NCBI GenBank assembly: GCA_037138535.1
Contig: JBAXIG010000070.1
Location: 1-7,475, forward strand
Source of the DNA: GCA-2737595 sp037138535
GTDB lineage: Bacteria > Actinomycetota > Actinomycetes > Nanopelagicales > Nanopelagicaceae
Length of the DNA stretch: 7,475 bases
Reading direction: 5' to 3'
A program made the translations under genes and the position numbers. Shown one piece after another: positions 1 through 5,960 of the stretch; position 1 is the first letter of the stretch, and each line of letters opens with the position of its first letter. The notes beneath the pieces are model-generated. The model had not been told where the DNA came from. It ran no database searches and saw nothing but the letters and a program-made list of their open reading frames with translations.

Positions 1-709
1 TGAGCCAGTTGGTCAAGATTCCAGTGGAACCTGACTTGTCAGAGCGGTACCACACCGTGATCGAAGTTGAAGGAAGCTTGGCGCTTTCCACAACATCTTT
101 GGTGCCAGTCACCACATCTTTGGTGCCAGTCTGGACTTTCTCCATGATGACCTTGCCTTTTTTGTCTTTCATTGGCTTCTTGGTCTTTGGATCCATCTTG
201 GCCTTCATTGCATACACAGCTTCTTTTCCGTACACAGGAGTCTGTACGGTCTTATTGTTGTCAGCGACGATCGCAGCATCATTCCACTTGGTGATTTTAC
301 CTGCGTAAATTCCCGAGAGGGTCTTAGCACTGAGATTAAGAGTGTCGTTATAACCATCAAGCTTCACCATGATTGCGATTGGGAACGCAACGATTGGCGC
401 GTAGAGGAAATCGGTGGGCTTAGCTTCCGTTGCACCAAAAGCTGCATCAGAGAAAGCGAAGTCAACGGTGCCTGCAGTGAATGCAGAACGACCGGCGCCT
501 GAACCGCCACCAGCGTAGTTCACAGTGTTGCCAGTGGCCTTTTGGTAATCAGGGATACATACATCGAGGAGGTTCTTGACGGCTGTTGAGCCGGAACCGC
601 TGATGGTTACTGCTGCGTGGGCAGGAGCTGCCACGAGAGCAGTAACGAGAGCTGCAGAAATCAGAGCGGTCGCTCCGATGTTAAACCGACGTCCGAGACG
701 AAGAGTCAT
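1..709 (-). CDS. pstS: Phosphate ABC transporter substrate-binding protein PstS (3' end outside window)
   Basis: Binds inorganic phosphate outside the membrane and delivers it to the PstCA channel. Translating the minus strand from the ATG at 709 gives 236 uninterrupted residues that run off the left edge. Residues 1-32 form a Sec-type signal peptide (RLGRR, a hydrophobic stretch, then APAHA before AVTIS). There is no lipobox cysteine, unlike many Gram-positive PstS proteins. Family motifs are SGSGSTAV (37-44), the GGGSGAGR phosphate-loop segment (67-74), DFAFSDAAF (83-91), GKITKWNDAAI (137-147) and YRSDKSGSTG (221-230). Between WNDAAI and KLP, where relatives usually have about ten residues, there is a Lys-rich stretch (about 150-210) holding a tandem TGTKDVV repeat. 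An AAGGA ribosome binding site (717-721) lies 7 bases before the start. It follows pstB after a 135-base gap. Identity is secure; the C-terminal part and any following gene are not visible. Confidence 0.95.
   Translation of the reverse strand, partial: MTLRLGRRFNIGATALISAALVTALVAAPAHAAVTISGSGSTAVKNLLDVCIPDYQKATGNTVNYAGGGSGAGRSAFTAGTVDFAFSDAAFGATEAKPTDFLYAPIVAFPIAIMVKLDGYNDTLNLSAKTLSGIYAGKITKWNDAAIVADNNKTVQTPVYGKEAVYAMKAKMDPKTKKPMKDKKGKVIMEKVQTGTKDVVTGTKDVVESAKLPSTSITVWYRSDKSGSTGILTNWL
90..131. repeat. Tandem duplication of a 21-bp unit inside pstS
   Basis: Positions 90-110 and 111-131 are adjacent copies that differ at one base (A92 versus C113). The period is 21 bp, so the reading frame is kept and PstS carries TGTKDVV twice (residues 194-200 and 201-207). 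The near identity suggests a fairly recent slippage or duplication event. It forms the end of the Lys-rich insertion described under pstS. Confidence 0.93.
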
Positions 710-737
710 TCGGGGGTCCTTATCGTGTGAGTAGGTG

Positions 738-752
738 TTTTACTAGGTAAAA
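738..752. promoter_or_regulatory. Short palindrome in the pstS leader
   Basis: The minus strand reads TTTTACctaGTAAAA, two perfect 6-base arms around 3 bases, 29 bases before the pstS start codon. A TANNNT-like hexamer (TAACTT, 756-751) overlaps its upstream edge, but no good -35 hexamer lies at normal spacing. It could be an operator, an AT-rich promoter segment or a small mRNA hairpin. Only the symmetry is observed; the function is inferred. Confidence 0.4.
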
Positions 753-805
753 GTTATGTACCGAAGTGGAACGAAAGGCCTCGGCAAGGCAAACGCTTAC
801 CGACG

Positions 806-827
806 CGAAAGTGAACAGTGAGTGTCT
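806..827 (-). promoter_or_regulatory. Candidate PHO box upstream of pstS
   Basis: On the minus strand, two adjacent 11-base units read AGACACTCACT (827-817) and GTTCACTTTCG (816-806). Against the Streptomyces PhoP direct-repeat unit, G(G/T)TCAYYYR(G/C)G, the second fits 10 of 11 positions and the first about 8 of 11. The box is 96 bases before the pstS ATG, in the 135-base pstB-pstS gap, and shares the octamer GTTCACTT with the repeat upstream of pstC. I infer phosphate-starvation control of pstS from its own promoter. No terminator with a T-run is visible between pstB and pstS, so read-through is also possible. Confidence 0.5.
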
Positions 828-844
828 TGGGCTTGATTTTCAGA

Positions 845-1750
845 TCAGCCGAAGCGTCCCGTGACGTACGCCTCAGTACGGGGGTCTTTGGGACGCGAAA
901 ATATCTCGCTGGTCGGCGCCGTTTCGATTAACTGGCCAGGGCCACCGTCGCTCAGGAAGAATCCGGTGTAATCAGAAACACGAGCTGCTTGTTGCATATT
1001 GTGCGTCACGATTACGACAATGACCGATTCAATAAGTTGGCGCACCGTCTCTTCAACCTTCAGAGTAGAACCTGGATCGAGTGCCGAACATGGTTCATCC
1101 ATCAGCAGCACTTCTGGCTTTACCGCAAGCGCTCGCGCGATGCAGAGGCGTTGCTGTTGACCGCCAGAAAGCGAACCACCATGTGCCTTAAGGCGATCTT
1201 TCACTTCAGCCCAGAGGCCAGCGCGCTGCAGGCATTCCTCAAGTAGGTCGTCCTTATTTACCGCCTTCAATTGAGCTAATTTGAGACCCGCGAGCACATT
1301 CTCTGCGATTGTCATCGAAGGGAATGGGTTTGGCTTCTGAAAAACCATGCCTACTTTCAAACGAATCTTGGTCACATCTGTTCCCGGTTCGTAAATATCT
1401 TTGCCATCGAGCAGAACTTCCCCTGCCATGGCAGCACCTGGAATGAATTCGTGCATGCGGTTCAAAGTGCGCAGGAATGTCGATTTACCGCAGCCAGAAG
1501 GTCCGATTAACGCCGTAACCGTGCCTGCAGGGAAGTCGAGGTTCACATCGGCTAGAGCATGATGCTTGCCGAACCATGCGTGGACCCCGCGTGCCTCAAG
1601 ACCCGTACCAAGTGGCTGAGTGCCGGGCGCCGAATGATGACTCGTGACAGCGGCGAGGGATGAAATCTCTGGTTGTGACACTGCTTCCTCCAGGTACGTC
1701 TTGGTTGAAATATTATCCTGATTACCTTCAAATTCCATCACGTCACTCAT
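845..1750 (-). CDS. pstB: Phosphate ABC transporter ATP-binding protein PstB
   Basis: Cytoplasmic ATPase that powers phosphate import through PstC and PstA. The 301-residue product has Walker A GPSGCGKST (83-91), Q-loop Q138 in VFQKPNPFP, signature LSGGQQQR (194-201), Walker B VLLMDEP (214-220) and H-loop H250 in VTHNMQQAARVSD. The stretches NRMHEFIPGA and MDEPCSALDP are typical of PstB rather than other ABC ATPases. The ABC domain begins near residue 51, so there is an N-terminal tail of about 50 residues, acidic at first and then Ser/Ala/Thr-rich, that most PstB proteins (about 250-260 residues) lack. The start at 1750 is supported by GGGAGG (1756-1761) five bases upstream and by the ATGA overlap with the pstA stop, so the tail is probably real. 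A second Met at codon 5 barely changes this. Confidence 0.97.
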   Translation of the reverse strand: MSDVMEFEGNQDNISTKTYLEEAVSQPEISSLAAVTSHHSAPGTQPLGTGLEARGVHAWFGKHHALADVNLDFPAGTVTALIGPSGCGKSTFLRTLNRMHEFIPGAAMAGEVLLDGKDIYEPGTDVTKIRLKVGMVFQKPNPFPSMTIAENVLAGLKLAQLKAVNKDDLLEECLQRAGLWAEVKDRLKAHGGSLSGGQQQRLCIARALAVKPEVLLMDEPCSALDPGSTLKVEETVRQLIESVIVVIVTHNMQQAARVSDYTGFFLSDGGPGQLIETAPTSEIFSRPKDPRTEAYVTGRFG

Positions 1751-2817
1751 TTCTTCCTCCCTGAAGCCAAACGAGCCAACACAAAGAGGATGAGTACGAG
1801 AATCATGAGGACAAGTGCACCAGTCCAGGCACGGTCGATGGCAACGTTTAGCCCAGTACGCAATAAATTAAAGGTATAGAGCGGTAGTGCTGAAGTTGGT
1901 GCGTCCATGGGGTTGAGATGCGTAGCGGTGCTCCCAAGAATGGTGAGCAAAAGTGGGGCAGTCTCGCCAGCTACTCGCGCAACGCCCAAAATGATGGCAG
2001 TGACGATGCCACTTCTCGCCGCAGGGACCACCACCATCACAACGGTGCGCCATTGCGTTCCACCAAGTGCAACACCTGCTTCGCGGAGATCTCGCGGAAT
2101 CAACTTGAGTACTTCTTCCGCGGTACGCGCGACAGTGGGAAGCATAAGGATCGAGAGCGAGAGCCCGCCAGCAAATCCAGAGTAATGCCCGCCGGCTCCC
2201 ACAATAAGTACTGAATAAATGAAGAGCCCAGCAACGATGGAAGGCACACCACTCATTGCTTGCACGAGGAAGCGGATGAGACCTTCTGCCCGACCCTTTA
2301 CTTCGGTGAGGTATAACGCAGTGAGAATTCCGATCGGAACGCTGATGAGCGATGCGATGAGGACCAACATGAGAGTTCCGAGGATCGCGTGAAGAGCCCC
2401 ACCCTGGCTATAAGGGCCATCCGACTGCGACACTGACATGTCTTGCGTAAAAGTGTTAATACGAAGTGCGTGATAACCGCGCATGATGACCGTGAAGAAA
2501 ATGCTCGCTACAGGAAGCAGCACGAGTCCCGCCGCTAAGTAAATGAATGTGGAGGCGATGGAGTTACCGATGGCTTGAACACCTTGTCGCAAAAAGGAGA
2601 GAACGATATTTCCGACCATAGCAACGATGATGAAGGTGAGAACTAAACCGAGCTTTCCCTTTAGCGGGGTAACTTGCACAATGATTGGCGAAAGAATGAG
2701 GGCGATACCAATTGTTGAGGCATTGATGGCGACTTCGCGAGGCGACAACTTCCAAGGTTTCTTGGGAGAAACAGATGAGAAGTCTCGAACTTCAAGTTGT
2801 GGGACTTGGGCGCTCAT
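1747..2817 (-). CDS. pstA: Phosphate ABC transporter permease PstA
   Basis: One of the two membrane subunits of the Pst phosphate channel. The 356-residue product has the permease core from about residue 88, with helices near 90-113, 142-172, 185-208, 215-230, 265-285 and 332-350. The EAA loop, which contacts PstB, is EAGVALGGTQWRTVVMVVVP (246-265), followed by GVARVAGETAPLL (278-290), a typical PstA signature. Residues 33-50 and 55-76 add two hydrophobic segments before the core, so it is longer than the classic PstA of roughly 280-300 residues and may have eight helices. It starts one base after the pstC stop (TAAGATG arrangement) with only a weak GGGT upstream, which suggests translational coupling to pstC. 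It ends in the ATGA overlap with pstB. Confidence 0.96.
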   Translation of the reverse strand: MSAQVPQLEVRDFSSVSPKKPWKLSPREVAINASTIGIALILSPIIVQVTPLKGKLGLVLTFIIVAMVGNIVLSFLRQGVQAIGNSIASTFIYLAAGLVLLPVASIFFTVIMRGYHALRINTFTQDMSVSQSDGPYSQGGALHAILGTLMLVLIASLISVPIGILTALYLTEVKGRAEGLIRFLVQAMSGVPSIVAGLFIYSVLIVGAGGHYSGFAGGLSLSILMLPTVARTAEEVLKLIPRDLREAGVALGGTQWRTVVMVVVPAARSGIVTAIILGVARVAGETAPLLLTILGSTATHLNPMDAPTSALPLYTFNLLRTGLNVAIDRAWTGALVLMILVLILFVLARLASGRKK

Positions 2818-2818
2818 C

Positions 2819-3811
2819 TTAGTTACCCGTCCGAGAAGTGCGCTTCACAATCATGTTCGACAGGAAGTTAATAATCAAAGTGACCACAAAGAGCACAAGA
2901 CCAGCAGCCATCAAACCTTGCAGTTCGAGTTTCCCAGCTTCCCCGAACTTGGTAACGATCATTGATGCAACTGATCCGCCAGCGGAGAAGAGGACTTGGA
3001 AGTTCGGATGGAAGTAAAGATTGAGTACGAGATATACCGCCACGGTTTCACCCATGGCTCTGCCGAGTCCCAGCATTGCCCCACCAGCGATCCCACTGGA
3101 ACCGAAGGGCAGTACCACCGCTTTGATCATCGTCCACCTTGTCGCACCGAGCGCGTAGGCCGCTTGAATGCGATCGAGTGGAACTTGAGAGAATACTTCG
3201 CGGGATATCGAGGTGACGATCGGGATGATCATGACGCTCAGCACTAGCCCAGCGATAAATGGAGAACGCTCGAAGATTGGAGCTTGCACATCGAGGAAGG
3301 GAATCCAACCAAAATATTTGTGAAGCAACTTCGCCCAGTAAACGGCGTGTGGCATGAGTACGAAGAAACCCCACAGCCCAAAAATGACCGATGGAATAGC
3401 CGCCATCAAATCAATCACCATCGTGAGTGACTTCTTTAATCGGATGGGCATGTAGTACTCAAGAAAGAGTGCCATACCGACCGAAACAGGCAGCGCGATT
3501 ACCAGACCCACAAGTGCAGTAACAATTGTGCCGATAAGCATCGCGCCAATTCCCAATACCGGTTGAATTCCATTGTCTGGATCCCCGGAGTCCCACTTAT
3601 ATTCGGTAATAAATCCAAGGCCGAAAGTCTTAAAAATGTCTATGCTTCGCGATGCGAGAAAGAGTGCAATGAGTCCTAGAACGATAAGTGAGACGAATCC
3701 GCCAGCAGTCACAACTCCTCGAAAAACGCGATCAGAGAGGCGACGCGTGAGGATGATCGCGCGCGCCGGCGGGATCTCCGACTGGAGCGGAACCGAGGTC
3801 GGGGTGCTCAT
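2819..3811 (-). CDS. pstC: Phosphate ABC transporter permease PstC
   Basis: Partner membrane subunit of PstA. The 330-residue product has a cytoplasmic N-terminus with RRLSDRVFRG (23-32), a first helix at about 33-54, and further hydrophobic segments near 85-117, 132-152, 186-204, 237-257 and 298-320. GFITEYKWDSGDP (66-78) resembles the PstC 'F-x-W-x-P' external region. The EAA-type loop is AAYALGATRWTMIKAVVLP (217-235), followed by GLGRAMGETVAV (248-259). It is the first gene of the minus-strand operon. The start at 3811 is bounded by an in-frame TAG four codons upstream. No ribosome binding site lies at normal distance (GGGAGGG is about 20 bases away), so initiation may be weak or from a short leader. 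A candidate PHO box lies 39 bases upstream. Confidence 0.96.
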   Translation of the reverse strand: MSTPTSVPLQSEIPPARAIILTRRLSDRVFRGVVTAGGFVSLIVLGLIALFLASRSIDIFKTFGLGFITEYKWDSGDPDNGIQPVLGIGAMLIGTIVTALVGLVIALPVSVGMALFLEYYMPIRLKKSLTMVIDLMAAIPSVIFGLWGFFVLMPHAVYWAKLLHKYFGWIPFLDVQAPIFERSPFIAGLVLSVMIIPIVTSISREVFSQVPLDRIQAAYALGATRWTMIKAVVLPFGSSGIAGGAMLGLGRAMGETVAVYLVLNLYFHPNFQVLFSAGGSVASMIVTKFGEAGKLELQGLMAAGLVLFVVTLIINFLSNMIVKRTSRTGN

Positions 3812-3850
3812 GCCGCTATCTTGCTATGGCTACCCTCCCGCGCCACACCA

Positions 3851-3872
3851 GATAAGTGGATTCCAAGTGAAC
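3851..3872 (-). promoter_or_regulatory. Candidate PHO box upstream of pstC
   Basis: On the minus strand, two adjacent 11-base units read GTTCACTTGGA (3872-3862) and ATCCACTTATC (3861-3851), sharing the core CACTT at 11-base spacing. The first fits the Streptomyces PhoP unit G(G/T)TCAYYYR(G/C)G at 10 of 11 positions, the second at about 7. Its position 39 bases before the pstC start suits an activator site for pstCAB. The same site is 48 bases before the rightward MFS gene, so it could affect that gene too. The repeat is observed; binding by a PhoP/PhoB-type regulator is inferred. Confidence 0.6.
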
Positions 3873-3873
3873 G

Positions 3874-3896
3874 GAGGCTGAATTAACTCAGGCCTC
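3874..3896. promoter_or_regulatory. Bulged inverted repeat in the pstC/MFS divergent region
   Basis: GAGGCTGA (3874-3881) is complementary to TCAG plus CCTC (3888-3891 and 3893-3896), with one bulged G (3892) and a loop ATTAAC. The centre, CTGAATTAACTCAG, is symmetric except for one base pair. It sits directly beside the PHO-box candidate and upstream of the rightward gene. It may be a regulator's operator for the divergent promoters. It is unlikely to be a terminator because no T-run follows on either strand. Confidence 0.4.
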
Positions 3897-3907
3897 TCAG
3901 CCGCAGG

Positions 3908-3913
3908 TAGGCT
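3908..3913 (+). promoter_or_regulatory. Possible -10 element for leaderless transcription of the MFS gene
   Basis: TAGGCT fits the TANNNT pattern of actinobacterial -10 elements and ends 7 bases before the ATG at 3921, the distance expected if transcription starts at or next to the start codon. No Shine-Dalgarno sequence lies in the normal window before that ATG. TTAACT (3883-3888) is a weak -35 match at a long 19-base spacing. Confidence 0.35.
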
Positions 3914-3920
3914 CCTTAGT

Positions 3921-5108
3921 ATGAAGAGAGGTCGCGAAGTCGTAGCACTCATGGCAGTCGCCGCCTCCCAGCGCTCCGCCTTGACCTCGGTTCCGCCACA
4001 AATCAACGCCATTCGCAACGACCTCCACCTCTCGCTGAGCCAATTCGCCGCCCTTACCTCGATCCCTCTCATCCTCTTCGGCTTGGCCGCACCCATCGGA
4101 ATCTCGAAGTTTGCCCGCCGCAAACCCACGGAGAGCGCGATTCTCTTCTTCATTGGCACTCTGGTGGTCGCACTTTCTCTGCGGGCGATTTTCAACTCGA
4201 CCGCCCTCTTTCTAGGGACTGTGCTCGCCAGTCTTGCCATTGCGGCACTCAATGTTTTGGTGCCAGTAATTATCAAGCGCGACTTCGGAGCCAACCTCAC
4301 CAAAATCATGCCGGTCTACACCGTGGTACTCGCGACTTTTGCGACCATGGGCGCCGCACTCTCCGTGCCGATTTCCAATGCCACCACGCACAATTGGCGC
4401 GGCGGTATCGCTATCTGGGTGATCATTCCCTTCATTGCGTTGATCTTGTGGATCCCAGTAGCCAGACATCATGCTGATGCGCACGTGGCGACCACGATTC
4501 AAAAGGCACCCTGGCGAGTTATCTTTCGCGATCCCATGTCTTGGTATGTCACCCTTTATATGGGGGTGCAGTCGACAACTTTTTACACCACCGTCGCCTG
4601 GCTCCCTAAAACACTCATCGACTGGGGTCACTCCCCTGCATCTGCCGGCTCTCTCCTAGCCTTAACGACCGGAATTTCAATTCCTTGCTCGTTGCTTATT
4701 CCACTCTGGCTCGGTCGCGGTTTGGATCAGCGCAAACCGATGGTCCTAGTCACCTGTGCATCGCTCCTGGGCTTTATCGGCTTAGCAACTGCGCATAACA
4801 CCGCACCGATTCTCTGGATCGTCTTACTCGGTATCGGACAATCTTCTTTCCCCACCGCTCTCGTGATGATTGCATTGCGAGCGCGATCACTTTCTGAAGC
4901 CGGCCCTCTTTCGGCCATGGCGCAAGGTGTGGGCTACATAGTGGCCGCAATGGGGCCCATCATTGTGGGCCAGATTCATCAAGCAACCGATTCCTGGAAA
5001 GCCCCCTACTACTTCCTCGCTACTCTCTGCGTTTTACAATTCTTTATCGGATGGCGAGCAGCACAACCTCGACCCGAAGAATTACTTGCATCAACGGATT
5101 CGAAATGA
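3921..5108 (+). CDS. MFS transporter, CynX/NimT-like (cyanate permease family)
   Basis: Predicted 12-helix major facilitator protein of 395 residues. The pattern matches CynX/NimT-type carriers: the N-terminal SVPPQINAIRNDLHLS, the family-typical NVLVPVIIKRDF just after helix four, an IFRDPMSWYVTLYMGVQS stretch opening the C-terminal half, and AWLPKTLIDWGHSP in the following loop. Relatives include cyanate and 2-nitroimidazole transporters, but many members have unknown substrates, and no cyanase or nitroreductase gene is nearby. The start is uncertain. The ATG at 3921 has no ribosome binding site and may be leaderless; the ATG at 3951 would shorten the charged N-terminus by ten residues with no membrane loss. 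It ends in an ATGA overlap with orn, so the two genes are probably cotranscribed. Substrate is unknown. Confidence 0.85.
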   Translation: MKRGREVVALMAVAASQRSALTSVPPQINAIRNDLHLSLSQFAALTSIPLILFGLAAPIGISKFARRKPTESAILFFIGTLVVALSLRAIFNSTALFLGTVLASLAIAALNVLVPVIIKRDFGANLTKIMPVYTVVLATFATMGAALSVPISNATTHNWRGGIAIWVIIPFIALILWIPVARHHADAHVATTIQKAPWRVIFRDPMSWYVTLYMGVQSTTFYTTVAWLPKTLIDWGHSPASAGSLLALTTGISIPCSLLIPLWLGRGLDQRKPMVLVTCASLLGFIGLATAHNTAPILWIVLLGIGQSSFPTALVMIALRARSLSEAGPLSAMAQGVGYIVAAMGPIIVGQIHQATDSWKAPYYFLATLCVLQFFIGWRAAQPRPEELLASTDSK

Positions 5109-5740
5109 GTGAGAGCAAAATAGATCCCATCATCGGCGACAAAATTAACGAACGAATCGTCTGGATTGATTGCGAGATGACCGGTCTTGATCTTGAAAAG
5201 GATGCGCTCATCGAGATTGCAGTCATAGTTACTGATGCTGATTTGAATCCACTTGGCGAGGGTGTAGACATCATTATCAAGCCACCGACCGGCTTCACTA
5301 TGAATGACTTTGTCACCAACATGCACACCGAATCCGGTCTCATCAAAGAACTTGAAAACGGCACCACTCTGGAAACGGCTCAAACTGAAGTGATGGCTTA
5401 CATCACCACATGGGTTCCGGAGGCACGAAAGGCGCCGCTGGCCGGAAACTCGGTTGGGATGGATCGCCTCTTTATTGCGCGTGATCTACCGCTCCTCGAT
5501 GCCCATCTCCACTACCGAATCATCGACGTCTCTTCGATCAAGGAGATCGCTCGCCGGTGGTTTCCGCGCAGCTACTTCGCCAGCCCGAAGAAGAGCGGTA
5601 ACCATCGCGCCCTCGGCGATATCCAGGATTCCCTCAACGAGCTGCGCTATTACCGAGAGGCGATCTTCACCCCCCGCCCCGGCCTGGAGAGCGATCGCGC
5701 GAAATCCATCGCGGAAAAGTACGAAAAACCGACCTCGTAA
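5105..5740 (+). CDS. orn: Oligoribonuclease (3'-5' exoribonuclease, DEDDh family)
   Basis: Degrades 2-5 nt RNA fragments, including pGpG from cyclic-di-GMP turnover, to mononucleotides in the cytoplasm. All DEDDh catalytic residues are present: D22 and E24 in VWIDCEMTGLDL, D120 in LAGNSVGMD, and H167 and D172 in NHRALGDI. IIDVSSIKEIARRW (139-152) and the C-terminal DSLNELRYYRE are typical of Orn. I chose the ATG at 5105 because it overlaps the MFS stop as ATGA and gives 211 residues. The upstream in-frame ATG at 5051 would add 18 residues, unlike Orn, encoded inside the MFS gene. The start lacks a clear ribosome binding site, which fits translational coupling. Orn followed by tRNA-His is a recurrent actinobacterial arrangement. 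Confidence 0.97.
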   Translation: MSESKIDPIIGDKINERIVWIDCEMTGLDLEKDALIEIAVIVTDADLNPLGEGVDIIIKPPTGFTMNDFVTNMHTESGLIKELENGTTLETAQTEVMAYITTWVPEARKAPLAGNSVGMDRLFIARDLPLLDAHLHYRIIDVSSIKEIARRWFPRSYFASPKKSGNHRALGDIQDSLNELRYYREAIFTPRPGLESDRAKSIAEKYEKPTS

Positions 5741-5749
5741 GACCCTCAA

Positions 5750-5762
5750 TCTCAACTTGAGA
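5750..5762. repeat. Short inverted repeat after orn
   Basis: TCTCAACTTGAGA is a perfect odd-length palindrome ten bases after the orn stop. As RNA it gives only a 5-bp stem with a 3-base loop and no T-run follows, so it is a poor intrinsic terminator. It might be an mRNA 3'-end structure or chance. Confidence 0.3.
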
Positions 5763-5806
5763 CTCACACCCACGCCCACCTCCCCCGAAGTGCGCGCACG
5801 AACCCC

Positions 5807-5812
5807 TATTAT
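5807..5812 (+). promoter_or_regulatory. Probable -10 element of the tRNA-His promoter
   Basis: TATTAT matches the TATAAT consensus at five of six bases and lies 37 bases before the tRNA, so transcription would begin about 30 bases upstream of the mature 5' end. The region 17 bases upstream has no recognisable TTGACA-like hexamer. The tRNA could also be transcribed by read-through from orn. Confidence 0.5.
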
Positions 5813-5849
5813 GTGTACCGCCCGCTGGGATTCCGGCCTTGCGGGACAT

Positions 5850-5926
5850 GGTGGGCGTAGCTCAGCTGGTAGAGCGCCGCGTTGTGGTCGCGGATGTCGC
5901 GGGTTCGAGTCCCGTCGCTCACCCCA
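5850..5926 (+). tRNA. tRNA-His (anticodon GTG)
   Basis: A full cloverleaf folds. The acceptor arm GTGGGCG (5851-5857) pairs with CGCTCAC (5916-5922), with one G-T wobble. The D stem is GCTC/GAGC (5860-5863, 5872-5875). The anticodon stem CCGCG/CGCGG (5877-5881, 5889-5893) closes loop TTGTGGT, with GTG at 5884-5886. The T arm has loop TTCGAGT (5904-5910). G5850 is the extra G-1 that pairs with discriminator C5923, the identity mark of tRNA-His. CCA (5924-5926) is encoded in the gene. Confidence 0.98.
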
Positions 5927-5960
5927 CCTCTTCTTCAACGACCTTACTAAACTTCAGGTG

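Noticed and set aside
9..308. Plus-strand reading frame of 99 codons with hydrophobic stretches
   Set aside because: It is antisense to pstS, whose signal peptide and binding motifs are clear; the repeated SLVPVTT comes from the 21-bp duplication read backwards.
1907..2214. Plus-strand frames opposite pstA, one with a run of four histidines
   Set aside because: They are antisense to a conserved permease and show no ribosome binding site or recognisable domain.
3834..3840. GGGAGGG on the minus strand as the pstC ribosome binding site
   Set aside because: It is about 22 bases from the ATG, too far, and an in-frame TAG prevents an earlier start.
5051..5104. Longer orn start at 5051
   Set aside because: It would add 18 residues unlike Orn that are encoded inside the MFS gene; the ATG at 5105 gives the ATGA overlap and normal length.
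5821..5845. CCCGC...GCGGG pairing in the tRNA-His leader
   Set aside because: A 5-bp stem across a 15-base loop in a GC-rich stretch is expected by chance and has no T-run or other supporting feature.
5486..5938. Minus-strand frame containing RDSNPRHPRPQRGALPAELR
   Set aside because: This is the well-known false protein made by reading a tRNA gene in antisense; the rest is antisense to orn.
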